From Streptomyces seoulensis (GTDB lineage: Bacteria; Actinomycetota; Actinomycetes; Streptomycetales; Streptomycetaceae): a DNA stretch of 64,000 nucleotides. A program made the translations under genes and the position numbers. The stretch lies in contig CP054936.1 of NCBI GenBank assembly GCA_013364255.1, forward strand, positions 2,758,853 through 2,822,852, read 5' to 3'. Of this stretch, positions 15,842 to 24,482 are shown in pieces (position 1 is the stretch's first letter; each line of letters starts with the position of its first letter). Below the pieces are notes generated by a model. It was not told the DNA's origin. It did not search any database and saw only the letters and a list, made by a program, of their open reading frames with translations.

Positions 15842-15882
15842 CCCGCAGCCCGCAGCCCGCAGCCCGCAGCCCGCACATGTGC
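15842..15882. repeat. CCCGCAG tandem repeat followed by a palindrome
   Basis: Four exact CCCGCAG units (15842-15869) and a fifth ending in C (15870-15876) are followed by the perfect palindrome GCACATGTGC (15873-15882). It sits in the 243-bp spacer between the convergent kinase and TrmH genes, which otherwise holds nothing recognisable. Confidence 0.8.
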
Positions 15883-15915
15883 GTACCCCGGCCGCGTGTG
15901 CCCCGCGGTTCCCGG

Positions 15916-16794
15916 CTACGCCGTCGGGCGGCCCGCGGTCACCGCGTAGAAGGCGACCGCGGCCGCCGCGCCGACGTTGAGGGAGTCGACGCCGTGGGAC
16001 ATGGGGATGCGGACCCACCGGTCGGCGGCCGACAGGGCGCGCGGGGACAGGCCGGTGCCCTCGGCGCCCAGCATCAGGGCGACCCGGTCCATCCGGTGCG
16101 GGGCGGCCTCGTCCAGCGGCTCGGCCTTCTCGTGCGGGGTGAGGGCGAGGAGCGTGAAGCCGGCCGCGCGGACCGGCTCCAGGTCGCCCGGCCAGACGTC
16201 CAGGCGGGCGTACGGCACGGAGAAGACGGCGCCCATGGAGACCTTGACGCTGCGGCGGTAGAGCGGGTCGGCGCAGTCCGGGGAGAGCAGCACGGCGTCC
16301 ATGCCGAGGGCGGCGGCCGACCGGAAGATCGCGCCGATGTTGGTGTGGTCGTTGACCGACTCCATGACCGCGACCCGGCGGGCGGTGCGCAGGACCTCGG
16401 CGGCGGCGGGCAGCGGCTTACGCCGCATGGCGGCGAGCGCGCCGCGGTGCACGTGGTAGCCGGTGACCTGCTCGGCCACCGCGGGGTCGGCGACGTAGAC
16501 CGGGGCCGTCAGGTCGTCGATGACGTCGCGCATGGTGTCGACCCACTTGGCGGACAGCAGCATCGACCGGGTCTCGTAGCCGGCCTCGCGGGCCCGGCGG
16601 ATGACCTTCTCGCCCTCGGCGATGAACAGGCCCTCGGCGGGTTCGCGGCGGCGGCGCAGCTCGACGTCGGTCAGGTCGGTGTAGTCGTGCAGACGCGGGT
16701 CGGCGGGGTCGTCCACGGTGATGAGATCGGCCACGGGGGTGTTGCTGCCTTGTCCTGGTTGCGGTGCGACGGGCGCGGGGCGGGGGCGGGTCAT
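15916..16794 (-). CDS. TrmH/SpoU-family RNA 2'-O-methyltransferase
   Basis: A 292-residue SPOUT methylase. The N-terminal substrate-binding region (about 25-110, containing FIAEGEKVIRRA) precedes the knotted catalytic domain. The motifs are HTNIGAIFRSAAALG (motif 1, about 160), MLGAEGTGLS (motif 2, about 245) and RIPMSHGVDSLNVGAAAAVA (motif 3, about 265-285). It transfers a methyl group from SAM to a ribose in tRNA or rRNA; the position cannot be read from the sequence. ATG 16794 overlaps the cobA stop as ATGA, so it is translationally coupled to cobA, although no functional link is obvious. Confidence 0.92.
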   Translation of the reverse strand: MTRPRPAPVAPQPGQGSNTPVADLITVDDPADPRLHDYTDLTDVELRRRREPAEGLFIAEGEKVIRRAREAGYETRSMLLSAKWVDTMRDVIDDLTAPVYVADPAVAEQVTGYHVHRGALAAMRRKPLPAAAEVLRTARRVAVMESVNDHTNIGAIFRSAAALGMDAVLLSPDCADPLYRRSVKVSMGAVFSVPYARLDVWPGDLEPVRAAGFTLLALTPHEKAEPLDEAAPHRMDRVALMLGAEGTGLSPRALSAADRWVRIPMSHGVDSLNVGAAAAVAFYAVTAGRPTA

Positions 16795-18023
16795 TCGGCG
16801 GCGGGCGGGCCCACCGCGACGACCGGGCCGACGACGATGACGGCGGGCGGCCTCACGTCCTGGGCGCGCACGGTCTCGGCGACGGTGGCGAGGGTGGCGT
16901 CGACGCGGCGCTGGGCGGCCGTCGTGCCCTCCTGGACCAGGGCGACCGGGGTGTCGGGGGACTTGCCGTGCGCCACGAGCGTCTCGGCGATCCGGCCTAT
17001 CTTGTCGACGCCCATCAGGATCACCAGGGTGCCGGTGAGCCTGGCCAGGCTCGGCCAGTCGACCAGGGAGCGCTCGTCGTCCGGGGCCACGTGCCCGCTG
17101 ACCACGGTGAACTCGTGCGCCACCCCGCGGTGGGTGACCGGGATGCCGGCCGCGCCCGGGACCGAGATGGAGCTGGAGATGCCGGGGACGACGGTGCACG
17201 GAATGCCGGCCTCGGCGAGCGCCTGGAGCTCCTCCATGCCGCGGCCGAAGACGTAGGGGTCGCCGCCCTTGAGGCGGACCACCGACCTGCCCTGCTTGGC
17301 GTGCTCGATGAGCGCGTTGTTGATGGCCTCCTGGGCCATGTACCGCCCGTAGGGGATCTTCGCCGCGTCGATCACCTCGACGTGCGGGGGGAGTTCGGCG
17401 AGCAGGTCGCGCGGGCCGAGCCGGTCGGCGATGACGACGTCGGCCTCGGCGAGCAGCCGCCGGCCGCGCACGGTGATCAGGTCGGGGTCGCCGGGGCCGC
17501 CGCCGACCAGGGCGACGCCCGGGGTGCGGGTGCGGTGGTGGGGGGCGACGAGGGTGCCGTCGCGCAGGCCCTCGACGACCGCGTCCCGGACGGCGGCGGT
17601 GTGCCGGGGGTCCCGGCCGCGCGCGTCGGTGGTGAGCACGGCGACCGTGACGCCCTCGCTGTGGCCGGTGGCCGGGGTCCAGGCGGTCGCCGCGTCGGCG
17701 TCGTCGGAGCGCACGCACCACACGCGGTGGGCCGCCGCCTCGGCGGAGGCGCGGGTGTTCGCGTCGTGGTCGCTGGTGGCGATCAGCGCGTACCAGGCGT
17801 CCGCGAGGTCGCCGTCCCGGTACGGGCGCCGCCGCCAGGCGATCTCGCCCGCGTCCGCCATCGCCTCCACCGACGGGGTCGCCCGCGGCGACACCAGCAC
17901 GATGTCCGCGCCGGCCGCGATCAGCGCGGGCAGCCGGCGCTGGGCGACCTGGCCGCCGCCGAGGACGACCACGCGGCGTCCGGTCAGTCGGAGGCCTACG
18001 GGGTAGGCGGGGTGTTCGGCCAT
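16791..18023 (-). CDS. cobA: Uroporphyrinogen-III methyltransferase / precorrin-2 dehydrogenase fusion
   Basis: A 410-residue CysG-type bifunctional enzyme. Residues 1-150 are the NAD-dependent precorrin-2 dehydrogenase/chelatase domain (VVVLGGGQVAQRRLPALI). Residues about 165-400 are the SAM uroporphyrinogen-III C-methyltransferase: LVGGGPGDPDLITVRG, YGRYMAQEAIN, RLKGGDPYVFGRG and PVTHRG. It makes precorrin-2/sirohydrochlorin, the branch point to cobalamin and siroheme. Location next to bluB-cobT and cobL supports the cobalamin role. GAGGAG lies about 10 bases before the ATG. The gene could equally be named cysG. Confidence 0.94.
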   Translation of the reverse strand: MAEHPAYPVGLRLTGRRVVVLGGGQVAQRRLPALIAAGADIVLVSPRATPSVEAMADAGEIAWRRRPYRDGDLADAWYALIATSDHDANTRASAEAAAHRVWCVRSDDADAATAWTPATGHSEGVTVAVLTTDARGRDPRHTAAVRDAVVEGLRDGTLVAPHHRTRTPGVALVGGGPGDPDLITVRGRRLLAEADVVIADRLGPRDLLAELPPHVEVIDAAKIPYGRYMAQEAINNALIEHAKQGRSVVRLKGGDPYVFGRGMEELQALAEAGIPCTVVPGISSSISVPGAAGIPVTHRGVAHEFTVVSGHVAPDDERSLVDWPSLARLTGTLVILMGVDKIGRIAETLVAHGKSPDTPVALVQEGTTAAQRRVDATLATVAETVRAQDVRPPAVIVVGPVVAVGPPAAE

Positions 18024-18185
18024 GGGAGAGCGGCTCCTCGTCCGGGCGGCCTCGGCGGGGCGGCGCCGGGCAGCGGTAGAAGCGGGGGAAGCAAAGGAAG
18101 CAAGGGAATCAGGGGGGGGCTGGGGCGCTACGGCTCCGGAGCGGCCCTGACGTGCGGATTCTAGACGTGGCTTCAGCGTACGGCC

Positions 18186-18223
18186 GGGCCGGGGGTGCGC
18201 GCAGGAGTGCGCGTCCCCGGCCC
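18186..18223. terminator. Hairpin downstream of bluB-cobT
   Basis: GGGCCGGGG (18186-18194) pairs with CCCCGGCCC (18215-18223), and further GCGC/GCGC pairing lies inside. It begins 15 bp past the cobT stop. Confidence 0.6.
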
Positions 18224-18237
18224 GGGCCGGCGTTCGG

Positions 18238-21200
18238 CTACTTCTCGGTGACGCCCGCCGAGTCGAACGTCGCCACCTCGTGCATGGCGCGCGCCGTGCT
18301 CTGCACCAGCGGCAGGGCGAGCAGCGCGCCGGTGCCCTCGCCCAGGCGCAGGTCGAGGTCGACCAGGGGGCGCAGCCCGAGCTTGTTGAGGGCGGCCACG
18401 TGTCCGGGCTCGGCGCTGCGGTGGCCCGCGATGCAGGCGGCCAGCACCTCGGGGGCGATGGCGCGGGCGACCAGGGCGGCGGCGCCGGCGCTGACGCCGT
18501 CCAGGATCACCGGCGTACGCAGCGAGGCGCCGCCGAGGAGCAGGCCGACCATGGCGGCGTGCTCGAAGCCGCCGACCGCGGCGAGCACGCCGATGGGGTC
18601 GGCCGGGTCCGGCTGGTGCAGGTCCAGGGCGCGGCGGACGACCTCGGTCTTGCGGGCCAGCGTCTCGTCGTTGATGCCGGTGCCCCGGCCGGTGACCTCG
18701 GCGGGGTCGGCGCCGGTGTAGACGGAGATGAGGGCGGCGGACGCGGTGGTGTTCGCGATGCCCATCTCGCCGGTGAGCAGCGCCTTGTTGCCGGCCGCCA
18801 CCAGGTCGCGGGCGGTCTCGATGCCGACCTCGATGGCCTTCTTGGCCTCCTCGCGGGTCATCGCGGGGCCGGCGGTCATGTCGGAGGTGCCGCCGCGGAT
18901 CTTGCGGGGCAGCAGGCCGGGGCTGGCCGGGAGGTCGGCGATGACGCCGACGTCCACGACGCAGACCTCGGCGCCGACCTGGGTCGCGAAGGCGTTGCAG
19001 ACCGCTCCCCCGCCCAGGAAGTTGGCCACCATCTGGGCGGTGACCTCCTGCGGCCACGGGGTGACGCCCTGGGCGTGCACGCCGTGGTCGCCGGCGAAGA
19101 TCGCGACGGCCGCGGGCTCCGGGATCGGCGGCGGGCACTGCCGGGACAGCCCGGACAGCTGCGCGGAGATGATCTCCAGCATGCCGAGCGCGCCGGCCGG
19201 CTTGGTCATCCGCTTCTGCCGCTCCCACGCCTCGCCGAGCGCCTTGGCGTCCAGCGGCCTGATCCCGGCGACGGTCTCGGCGAGCAGGTCGTGCGGGTCC
19301 TCGCCGGGCAGGGCGCGGCGGCCGTAGGTCTCCTCGTGCACGACCCAGGACAGCGGGCGGCGCTTGGCCCAGCCGGCCTGCATCAGCTCGGGCTCGTCCG
19401 GGAACTCGTCGACGTAGCCGACGCACAGGTAGGCGATGACCTCCAGGTGCTCGGGCAGGCCGAGGGCGCGGACCATCTCGCGCTCGTCGAAGAAGCTGAC
19501 CCAGCCGACGCCGAGCCCTTCGGCGCGGGCGGCGAGCCAGAGGTTCTCGACCGCGAGGGCGGCGGAGTACGGCGCCATCTGCGGCTGGGTGTGCCGGCCG
19601 AGGGTGTGCCGGCCGCCGCGGGTCGGGTCGGCGGTGACGACGATGTTCACCGGGGTTTCGAGGATGGCCTCGATCTTCAGCGCCTTGAACTGCTTGGCCC
19701 GGCCCTTCGGCAGCGATCTGGCGTAGGCGTCGCGCTGCCGCTCGGCGAGTTCGTGCATGGTGCGGCGGGTCTCGGCGGAGCGGATGACGACGAAGTCCCA
19801 GGGCTGGGAGTGTCCGACGGACGGCGCGGTGTGCGCCGCCTCCAGCACGCGCAGCAGCACCTCGTGCGGGATCGGGTCGTCGCGGAAGCCGTTGCGGATG
19901 TCGCGGCGCTCGCGCATCACCCGGAGCACGGCCTCGCGCTCGGCCTCGTCGTAGCCGGGCGCGGCCGGGCCGGTGGACTGCCGTGCTTCTGCCACTGCGG
20001 CCGTGCTCTCTTCCTGGTGCTGTGCCTGGTGCTGTGCCTGGTGTTCCTCTTGCCCGGCGGCCCGGGCGTCCGGGTCGTCCGTGTGCTGGACCACCCGGAA
20101 CGCGGGCTCCTCGCCGGGCGTGGCGGGCACGCTGTCGCCGTCGCGGGGGGCGGGAACCGTGAGCAGCGGCTCGGCCTCGGCGTGCGGGGCGGCGGGCTGC
20201 CGCGCCGGTACGTCGTGCGGCTCGGCGGCCGGGGGCTGCCGCGGGGTGCGGGGGGCCGAGCCCTCGACCGGGACGAAGTGGCCCACGGGGAGGTCGGGGC
20301 GGTGCTGCGCGGGGACCTCGGGGAGCACCGGGGCCTCGGGAAGCGTGGAGGCTTCGGGGAGCGCGGGGGCCTCGGGGAGCGCGGGGGCCTCGGGGAGAGG
20401 GGCGCCGTCTGCCGGCTCGCTCTCCGCGACGGCCGCGGGCGGTTCCTGGGGCTGGGGGGCGGGCTGGGCCGGGGACCCGGGCTGGGAGTCGGACGCGGGC
20501 TGGGCCTGGGGCTGAGCCTGGGCCTCGGGTTCGGTCTCGGGCTGGGCGGTCTGCGGTGTTTCGGCCGCTGCGGCCGCCGGGGCGGCGAACTCGGCTGCGG
20601 CGTCGGCCGGTTGGGGCGTCTGCTCGGGCGCGGGGGCCGTCCGGGGCTGGGTGGGGACGGCGGGGTGCGCGTCCTCGGCGGGGGTGGCTTCCGTGGGGGC
20701 CTCGGTTGGGGCGGACGCGAGGGGCTGAGCGTCCTCCGCCGGGGCGGGTGCGGCGTCTGCGGGGGCCTGGGCCGGGGCGGGCGCGGCGTCCGTGGGGGCC
20801 TCGGCGGGCTCGGGGGTGCCGGTCGCCGGGGGCGTGGGCTCGGGTTCGGCCGCCTCGGCGGCGGGGGCCTCGGAGGTGGGCGCCTCGACCGCGGGGGCCT
20901 CGGGGGTCGGGGCGGCTGCGGGCGCGGCGTCCTGCGGGGCGGTTTCCGCGGTCGGCGCCGCCTGGGGCGACGCAGGCTCGATCCGCTCGGCCGCCTCGAC
21001 GGGCGCGGTGACGCCGACGCCGGCCGGTGTCCGGGGCGCGTCGGTGACGGCGGATGCCTCGGGCTCCGGGGCGGGGGCGGCCTCGGGCGCCGCGACGGGC
21101 TGCCGCGCCTGCGGCTGGGCGGCGTCGGGCGCGGTCACGGGGACCGTTTCCGCCGCTTCCGCCGCTTCCGCCGCCTGCGGGGCCTCGGGGGCCTGTTCGG

Positions 21201-22749
21201 GGGCGACGGGCGGCGCGGGGGCGGTCGGCTCCTCCGCTGCGGGGGCGTCCTCGGCGGCCGGGGCAGGCTCGGGGGCGGGGGCCTGCGGCGCGGGGGCGGC
21301 CTGGTCGGCGGCGAGGGGCGGTTCCGGAGCGACCGACTGTTCGGGGACGGCCGCTGGCTCAGGGACGGCAGGCGACTCGGCGGTCACGGTGCTCTGTTCC
21401 GGAACGGCCGCCTGCTCCGGGGCGGCGGCGGTGTTCTGGTCCGGAACGGCCGCCTGCTCCGGGGCGGCGGCGGGCGCCGCGACGGCGCCCGGAGCCTGAG
21501 CGACCTCAGCGACGACCGTCTCGGGGACACCGGCGGTGGCCTCGGGGGCAGCGACCGTCTCGGGGATACCGACCGTCTCGGGGACACCGGCCGTCTCGGC
21601 GGGCACGGCGGCCTCCGGGATGTCGACGGCCTCGGCGGCCGGGACGCCGTCCACGGCCGGTACGCCCTCGGCAGCGGTCGTGGGCGACGGCTGCGCGCCC
21701 TGCGGAAGCCGCGCCTCCAGCGCCTCCTGAACCGGGGCCGGGGGAACCTGCGGGACGGCGGCCGCCTCGGTCGCGGGGCCGTCCTCCCCCTCGCTCTCCT
21801 CGGCCGCTTCGGCGACGGGCTCGGCCTGGGAGTCGCCCACGGCCTCGGTCTCGGCCTCCGGCGCGGGCGCGGTCTGCGGGCTCTGCTCGGCCGGAACGAC
21901 GGCCGGGACGGCCTCCGGCGCCTGACCGGCCGCCGGGGCGGCCACGGCCTGCGGCGCCGGGTCCGGCGTCTCCGCAGCCGGGGACGGCTGGGCGGCCTCG
22001 GGCCGCGCGGTCGCCGCGTCGGCCGGGGCGGCGGCCTCCGCGGCGGGGGCGACGGCGGGAACGTCTTCCTGGGCGGGTGCGACGGCGGCGGGGGCGCCCG
22101 CCTGGGCGGTGAGGCGGGCCACGGCGGCCTGGGCGGCGTCCACCGACTCCGCGGCCGGGGCGGCCTGCTCCACGGCCTGTTCCACCGCCGGCTCCTGGGC
22201 GTCGGCCTGGGGCGCGGCGGGAGCCGTCACGCCCGGCTGCGCGGCCTGCGCGCCCCAGGGGGCGGCGGCCTGCACAGCCGCCTCGCGCCCGTGCTGGGCG
22301 TCCAGGTACTCGAGGCCGGGGGCGGGCTGCCCGGACGGCCGGGCCGGCACCTCGGCGGGGCCCCGGTCGGCCAGCGACCGCACCGGGCTCGCGGAGGCGT
22401 CGGGGATCGGCGGGCCGAGGTGCAGCGGACGGCGCGGGGGCGTCGCCGCGGCCGGCGGCGCGGCCATCGGGTCGGGGTGCAGGACGCCGCTCAGGTCGAC
22501 GGAACCGCTGTCGCGGCCCGACAGCTCGTGCGGGCCCGGCTGGTGGACGGTCTCGACGACCGGCTCGGGGGCGGGCGGGGGCACTTCGTTGCCCCACGCG
22601 CCGTGGGAGCCCGGGAGCAGCAGGTCTTCGTCCTCGGCGGGAGACTCGGAGAGGTAGGTGTACACGCCGTGCGCGGGGACGCCCGGCTGCTCCACCATCC
22701 CTGCGCTCTCCGGCAGCCCCTCGCCCGGGATCTGGCCGGTGTCGGTCAT
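18238..22749 (-). CDS. cobT: BluB-CobT fusion with a roughly 930-residue low-complexity N-terminus
   Basis: A 1,503-residue protein. Residues about 933-1145 are BluB, the flavin-destroying 5,6-dimethylbenzimidazole synthase (RRDIRNGFRDDPIP, SVGHSQPWDFVVIRS, LGVGWVSFFDE). Residues about 1150-1503 are CobT, nicotinate-nucleotide:dimethylbenzimidazole phosphoribosyltransferase (RMTKPAGALGMLE, IFAGDHGVHAQGV, LTGEMGIANTTA). Together they would make and activate the lower ligand of B12. Residues 1 to about 930 are almost only Ala, Pro, Glu, Val and Gln, in short repeats such as LPEAPA and VPETV, with no fold visible. ATG 22749 follows GCGAGGGG. The tail is in frame without any stop. CobT alone is about 350 residues in most bacteria. 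Confidence 0.93.
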   Translation of the reverse strand: MTDTGQIPGEGLPESAGMVEQPGVPAHGVYTYLSESPAEDEDLLLPGSHGAWGNEVPPPAPEPVVETVHQPGPHELSGRDSGSVDLSGVLHPDPMAAPPAAATPPRRPLHLGPPIPDASASPVRSLADRGPAEVPARPSGQPAPGLEYLDAQHGREAAVQAAAPWGAQAAQPGVTAPAAPQADAQEPAVEQAVEQAAPAAESVDAAQAAVARLTAQAGAPAAVAPAQEDVPAVAPAAEAAAPADAATARPEAAQPSPAAETPDPAPQAVAAPAAGQAPEAVPAVVPAEQSPQTAPAPEAETEAVGDSQAEPVAEAAEESEGEDGPATEAAAVPQVPPAPVQEALEARLPQGAQPSPTTAAEGVPAVDGVPAAEAVDIPEAAVPAETAGVPETVGIPETVAAPEATAGVPETVVAEVAQAPGAVAAPAAAPEQAAVPDQNTAAAPEQAAVPEQSTVTAESPAVPEPAAVPEQSVAPEPPLAADQAAPAPQAPAPEPAPAAEDAPAAEEPTAPAPPVAPEQAPEAPQAAEAAEAAETVPVTAPDAAQPQARQPVAAPEAAPAPEPEASAVTDAPRTPAGVGVTAPVEAAERIEPASPQAAPTAETAPQDAAPAAAPTPEAPAVEAPTSEAPAAEAAEPEPTPPATGTPEPAEAPTDAAPAPAQAPADAAPAPAEDAQPLASAPTEAPTEATPAEDAHPAVPTQPRTAPAPEQTPQPADAAAEFAAPAAAAAETPQTAQPETEPEAQAQPQAQPASDSQPGSPAQPAPQPQEPPAAVAESEPADGAPLPEAPALPEAPALPEASTLPEAPVLPEVPAQHRPDLPVGHFVPVEGSAPRTPRQPPAAEPHDVPARQPAAPHAEAEPLLTVPAPRDGDSVPATPGEEPAFRVVQHTDDPDARAAGQEEHQAQHQAQHQEESTAAVAEARQSTGPAAPGYDEAEREAVLRVMRERRDIRNGFRDDPIPHEVLLRVLEAAHTAPSVGHSQPWDFVVIRSAETRRTMHELAERQRDAYARSLPKGRAKQFKALKIEAILETPVNIVVTADPTRGGRHTLGRHTQPQMAPYSAALAVENLWLAARAEGLGVGWVSFFDEREMVRALGLPEHLEVIAYLCVGYVDEFPDEPELMQAGWAKRRPLSWVVHEETYGRRALPGEDPHDLLAETVAGIRPLDAKALGEAWERQKRMTKPAGALGMLEIISAQLSGLSRQCPPPIPEPAAVAIFAGDHGVHAQGVTPWPQEVTAQMVANFLGGGAVCNAFATQVGAEVCVVDVGVIADLPASPGLLPRKIRGGTSDMTAGPAMTREEAKKAIEVGIETARDLVAAGNKALLTGEMGIANTTASAALISVYTGADPAEVTGRGTGINDETLARKTEVVRRALDLHQPDPADPIGVLAAVGGFEHAAMVGLLLGGASLRTPVILDGVSAGAAALVARAIAPEVLAACIAGHRSAEPGHVAALNKLGLRPLVDLDLRLGEGTGALLALPLVQSTARAMHEVATFDSAGVTEK

Positions 22750-22872
22750 GCGTACCCCTCGCCCATCGGTTAGTGCCTCTACGACCAGCTCACCGGGAGC
22801 GGCGCACCGACCGCCCCGCAGTGAAGAACGAGCGTGCGTGCCCGGCGGCACGAACGACCCGCCCAAAAAAGG

Positions 22873-22899
22873 CGACAAAGCCATTGAGTGGCATTGTCG
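22873..22899. promoter_or_regulatory. Operator-like dyad upstream of bluB-cobT
   Basis: CGACAAAGCCA (22873-22883), 5 bases, TGGCATTGTCG (22889-22899): 11-bp arms with one mismatch, about 125 bp before the start codon, in locally A/T-richer DNA. It is possibly a repressor site; no known regulator consensus was matched. Confidence 0.5.
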
Positions 22900-23070
22900 C
22901 GGTCGTCCGGCCGCCGCGACAGCGTGATCCGCCGCGGCTCGCTGTGGACTGCGCCACGTTGCGCGTCCTCCGGTTCCGCCGTACCACACCCCCCGTACAA
23001 CGGGCGGGTTTTCCGGACATTGACGAACGAATCTCCGGACCACCCAGCGCGGTACAACGATCGGCCAGCC

Positions 23071-23084
23071 TACCGCGCGCGGTA
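23071..23084. promoter_or_regulatory. Perfect palindrome in the cobL/cobT spacer
   Basis: TACCGCGCGCGGTA is a perfect 14-bp palindrome about 320 bp upstream of bluB-cobT and 60 bp after cobL. It may belong to a terminator of cobL or to a distal operator. Confidence 0.35.
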
Positions 23085-23143
23085 CGACAAGCCGATCACG
23101 GGGCGTGGTCCTATGGCCTCGTCCGTCGCCCGGCGGCGGCCGC

Positions 23144-24361
23144 TCAGCGAGGGGACTCGTCGCGGCCGAGTTCCCCGGTGAGCAGGAACGCGACGCTCCG
23201 CTCGGTCTCGGTCCAGGCGCGGGTGTCGAGTGCGACGGACTGGAGGAGGGCGCACTCGACGCGGTAGCCGTGCTCGGTCAGCTCGCGGCCGATGAGTTCG
23301 GCGGCGTCGCGGGTGGCGGCGTGCGTGACGATGCGCTGCGGGCGCCGGTCGGCGACCGCGTCCACGACGGCCGCTCCCCCGCCGCCGACGCGTACGACGT
23401 CGGGTTCCGGCAGGTTCTCCAGGATGTGCGGGGCGTCGCCGAGCACCACCTGTGCCTGGACGCCGAAGCGGCGGGCGGCGGCCTCGGCGCGGGCGCAGGC
23501 CGCGGGGTCGCGGTCGACGGCGATGACGGCGGCGCCGGCGCGGGCGGCCTCGGCGGTGAACGCGCCGCTTCCGCAGCCGATGTCCCAGACCAGGTCGCCG
23601 ACGCGGGGGCCGAGCCGGGCGAGTTGGGCGGCGCGGAGCAGATCCGTTTCTCCCTCGCCCAGCGCGCCGCCGTAGGTCTCGGCGGGCTGGGTCCAGCCGC
23701 GCGGTCCCGCCGCCGGGTCGCGGCCGGCGATCCAGCCGCCGTCCTCGGCGGCGCCGGACCCGCCGCCGATGACGATGACGACGTTCGGGTCGCGCCAGGT
23801 GTGGTCGGCGGCCTTGTCGGAGGTGACGACGGTGACCTGTTCGCGGTCGGTGCCGAGTTCCTCGCAGATGACGAAGGTGCGGTGGACGCCGTCCAGGAGC
23901 AGGCCCAGTTCGGCGGGTCCGGCGCCGGGCGCGGTCAGCACGGCGACCTTGGTGTGGGCGCGGCAGACGTTCACCGCGCGGCGCAGGGTGCGTTTGTGGG
24001 CGACGACCACCTGGGCGTCGTCCCAGGGCATTCCGGCGCGGGCGAAGGCGGCGGCCACCGAGGAGACGGCGGGGACGACCTCGACCTCCAGGCCGAACTC
24101 GGGGGCGCGCAGGGTGCGTACGACGCCGAAGAAGGCGGGGTCGCCGTCGGCGAGGACCACGGCGGTGCCCCGGTGGCCGGCGATGCGGCGGGCGGCGAGG
24201 CCGACGCTGCCGAGGCGGATGCGCTCGGCGGTGGGCGGCACCTCGGGCAGTGCCAGGTGGTGGGCCGCGCCCGCGACGAGGGTGGCGGCGCCCAGTGCGC
24301 CGCGTGCCGCGTCGGTCAGCGGCGAACCGTCCCAGCCGATCACCGTGACCCGGTCGGCCAT
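23144..24361 (-). CDS. cobL: Precorrin-6Y C5,15-methyltransferase (decarboxylating), CbiE-CbiT fusion
   Basis: A 405-residue bifunctional enzyme of the corrin ring pathway. It methylates C5 and C15 of precorrin-6B with SAM and decarboxylates the C12 acetate. Residues 1 to about 200 are the CbiE tetrapyrrole methylase (VTVIGWDGSPL, VVLADGDPAFFG). Residues about 215-405 are CbiT, a class I methylase with VWDIGCGSGAFTAEAA and VIAVDRDPAACARAEA. It is the same strand as bluB-cobT and cobA, but 394 bp before bluB-cobT, so it may be a separate transcript. Other ring-building genes must be elsewhere. Confidence 0.94.
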   Translation of the reverse strand: MADRVTVIGWDGSPLTDAARGALGAATLVAGAAHHLALPEVPPTAERIRLGSVGLAARRIAGHRGTAVVLADGDPAFFGVVRTLRAPEFGLEVEVVPAVSSVAAAFARAGMPWDDAQVVVAHKRTLRRAVNVCRAHTKVAVLTAPGAGPAELGLLLDGVHRTFVICEELGTDREQVTVVTSDKAADHTWRDPNVVIVIGGGSGAAEDGGWIAGRDPAAGPRGWTQPAETYGGALGEGETDLLRAAQLARLGPRVGDLVWDIGCGSGAFTAEAARAGAAVIAVDRDPAACARAEAAARRFGVQAQVVLGDAPHILENLPEPDVVRVGGGGAAVVDAVADRRPQRIVTHAATRDAAELIGRELTEHGYRVECALLQSVALDTRAWTETERSVAFLLTGELGRDESPR

Positions 24362-24482
24362 CGTCGTCAGTCTCCAGGGATGTCGCTGGTCGTCAGGGGG
24401 CGCCCGCGGGCGGGCTCCGTGAGATTACCCGGTGCGGCCGCGGGACGCGCGACGGGGCCGTACCGCCGAACGGTCCGTCCCG

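Larger units (their letters stand above)
22750..23143. other. Regulatory region between cobL and bluB-cobT
   Basis: The 394-bp spacer carries two dyads (22873-22899 and 23071-23084), a run of A (22865-22870), and repeated GCGCGGTAC at 23048 and 23077. I looked for the conserved B12 box of cobalamin riboswitches on the coding strand and did not see it. Confidence 0.6.

Noticed and set aside
18280..22773. A 1,497-codon open frame antisense to bluB-cobT, Gly/Arg-rich
   Set aside because: It mirrors the Ala/Pro/Glu codons of the real gene; it has no ribosome site, no recognisable domain and poor composition. Open antisense frames are expected at this GC content.
22750..23143. Cobalamin riboswitch before bluB-cobT
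   Set aside because: No B12-box signature was found by eye on the coding strand; a covariance-model search would be decisive.
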